NCBI GenBank assembly: GCA_016208305.1
Contig: JACQYI010000060.1
Coordinates: forward strand, 62,001-126,000
Direction of reading: 5' to 3'
Source of the DNA: Oscillatoriophycideae cyanobacterium NC_groundwater_1537_Pr4_S-0.65um_50_18
GTDB lineage: Bacteria > Cyanobacteriota > Cyanobacteriia > Elainellales > Elainellaceae
Length of the DNA: 64,000 nt
The notes below the pieces were generated by a model, which worked only from the letters and a program-made list of their open reading frames with translations, did no database searches and was not told the DNA's origin. This document shows positions 63,961 to 64,000 of this stretch, piece after piece. The stretch's first letter is position 1. Each line of letters opens with the position of its first letter. The position numbers and the translations under genes were made by a program.

Positions 63961-64000
63961 ACGCAGTCTATCAACACGGCTCTAAGAAAGCGTTCGAGTT

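Overview
The window looks like chromosomal DNA of a cyanobacterium. The octamer GCGATCGC (the cyanobacterial HIP1 repeat) is frequent over most of it. Gene content agrees: an AcsF-type chlorophyll-ring cyclase paralogue, many two-component, HxlR, LysR and AraC regulators with oxidoreductases, AAA-like/WD40 proteins and DUF2834. The genus cannot be named from this sequence.

Layout. (1) 0-2.3 kb: a LysE-type exporter and an AcsF-like di-iron protein, each followed by an imperfect palindrome that resembles an integron attC site. (2) 2.6-9.3 kb: a relic of a tnpB gene, then a GAF/PAS histidine kinase with a NarL-type response regulator flanked by an inverted pair of about 80 bp repeats, then a second PAS kinase. 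(3) 9.5-34.5 kb: a dense accessory-metabolism region of short-chain dehydrogenases (SDRs), a quinone oxidoreductase, a MATE exporter, a glycosyltransferase, a GH63 glucosidase and their AraC, LysR and HxlR regulators. One XRE/MmyB-type regulator is cut by an IS4-family element with clear 9 bp target duplications, and several SDR, TetR and NTF2 remnants are present. A four-gene operon (three SDRs, one glucose 1-dehydrogenase-like, plus the GH63 glucosidase) lies divergent to an HxlR gene with a palindromic operator.

(4) 35-45.3 kb: an all-minus-strand mobile module with almost no HIP1 sites. It holds a MuA-type DDE transposase, two MuB-type AAA ATPases, two proteins sharing a C-terminal signature, a TPR protein, a cysteine-rich protein, an HTH protein and a decayed TnsB-like transposase. 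No phage structural genes are visible. (5) 45.4-49.2 kb: a translationally coupled pair of AAA-like ATPases on the plus strand, one with an N-terminal HTH and one with a membrane segment and a WD40-like C-terminus. (6) 49.7-63.5 kb: a complete class 1 DISARM anti-phage operon in the order drmD, drmMI, drmA, drmB, drmC, with a truncated Uma2 gene lying between drmMI and drmA. (7) The right edge holds a decayed C-terminus, possibly of a dynamin-like GTPase.

How they fit together: the right half is a defence and mobility island. DISARM is the recognised system. The least understood parts are the AAA/AAA-WD40 pair next to it and the two-MuB transposition module, and these are where undescribed biology is most likely. 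In the left half the most unusual items are the attC-like sites beside the AcsF and LysE genes and the glucosidase/glucose-dehydrogenase operon.
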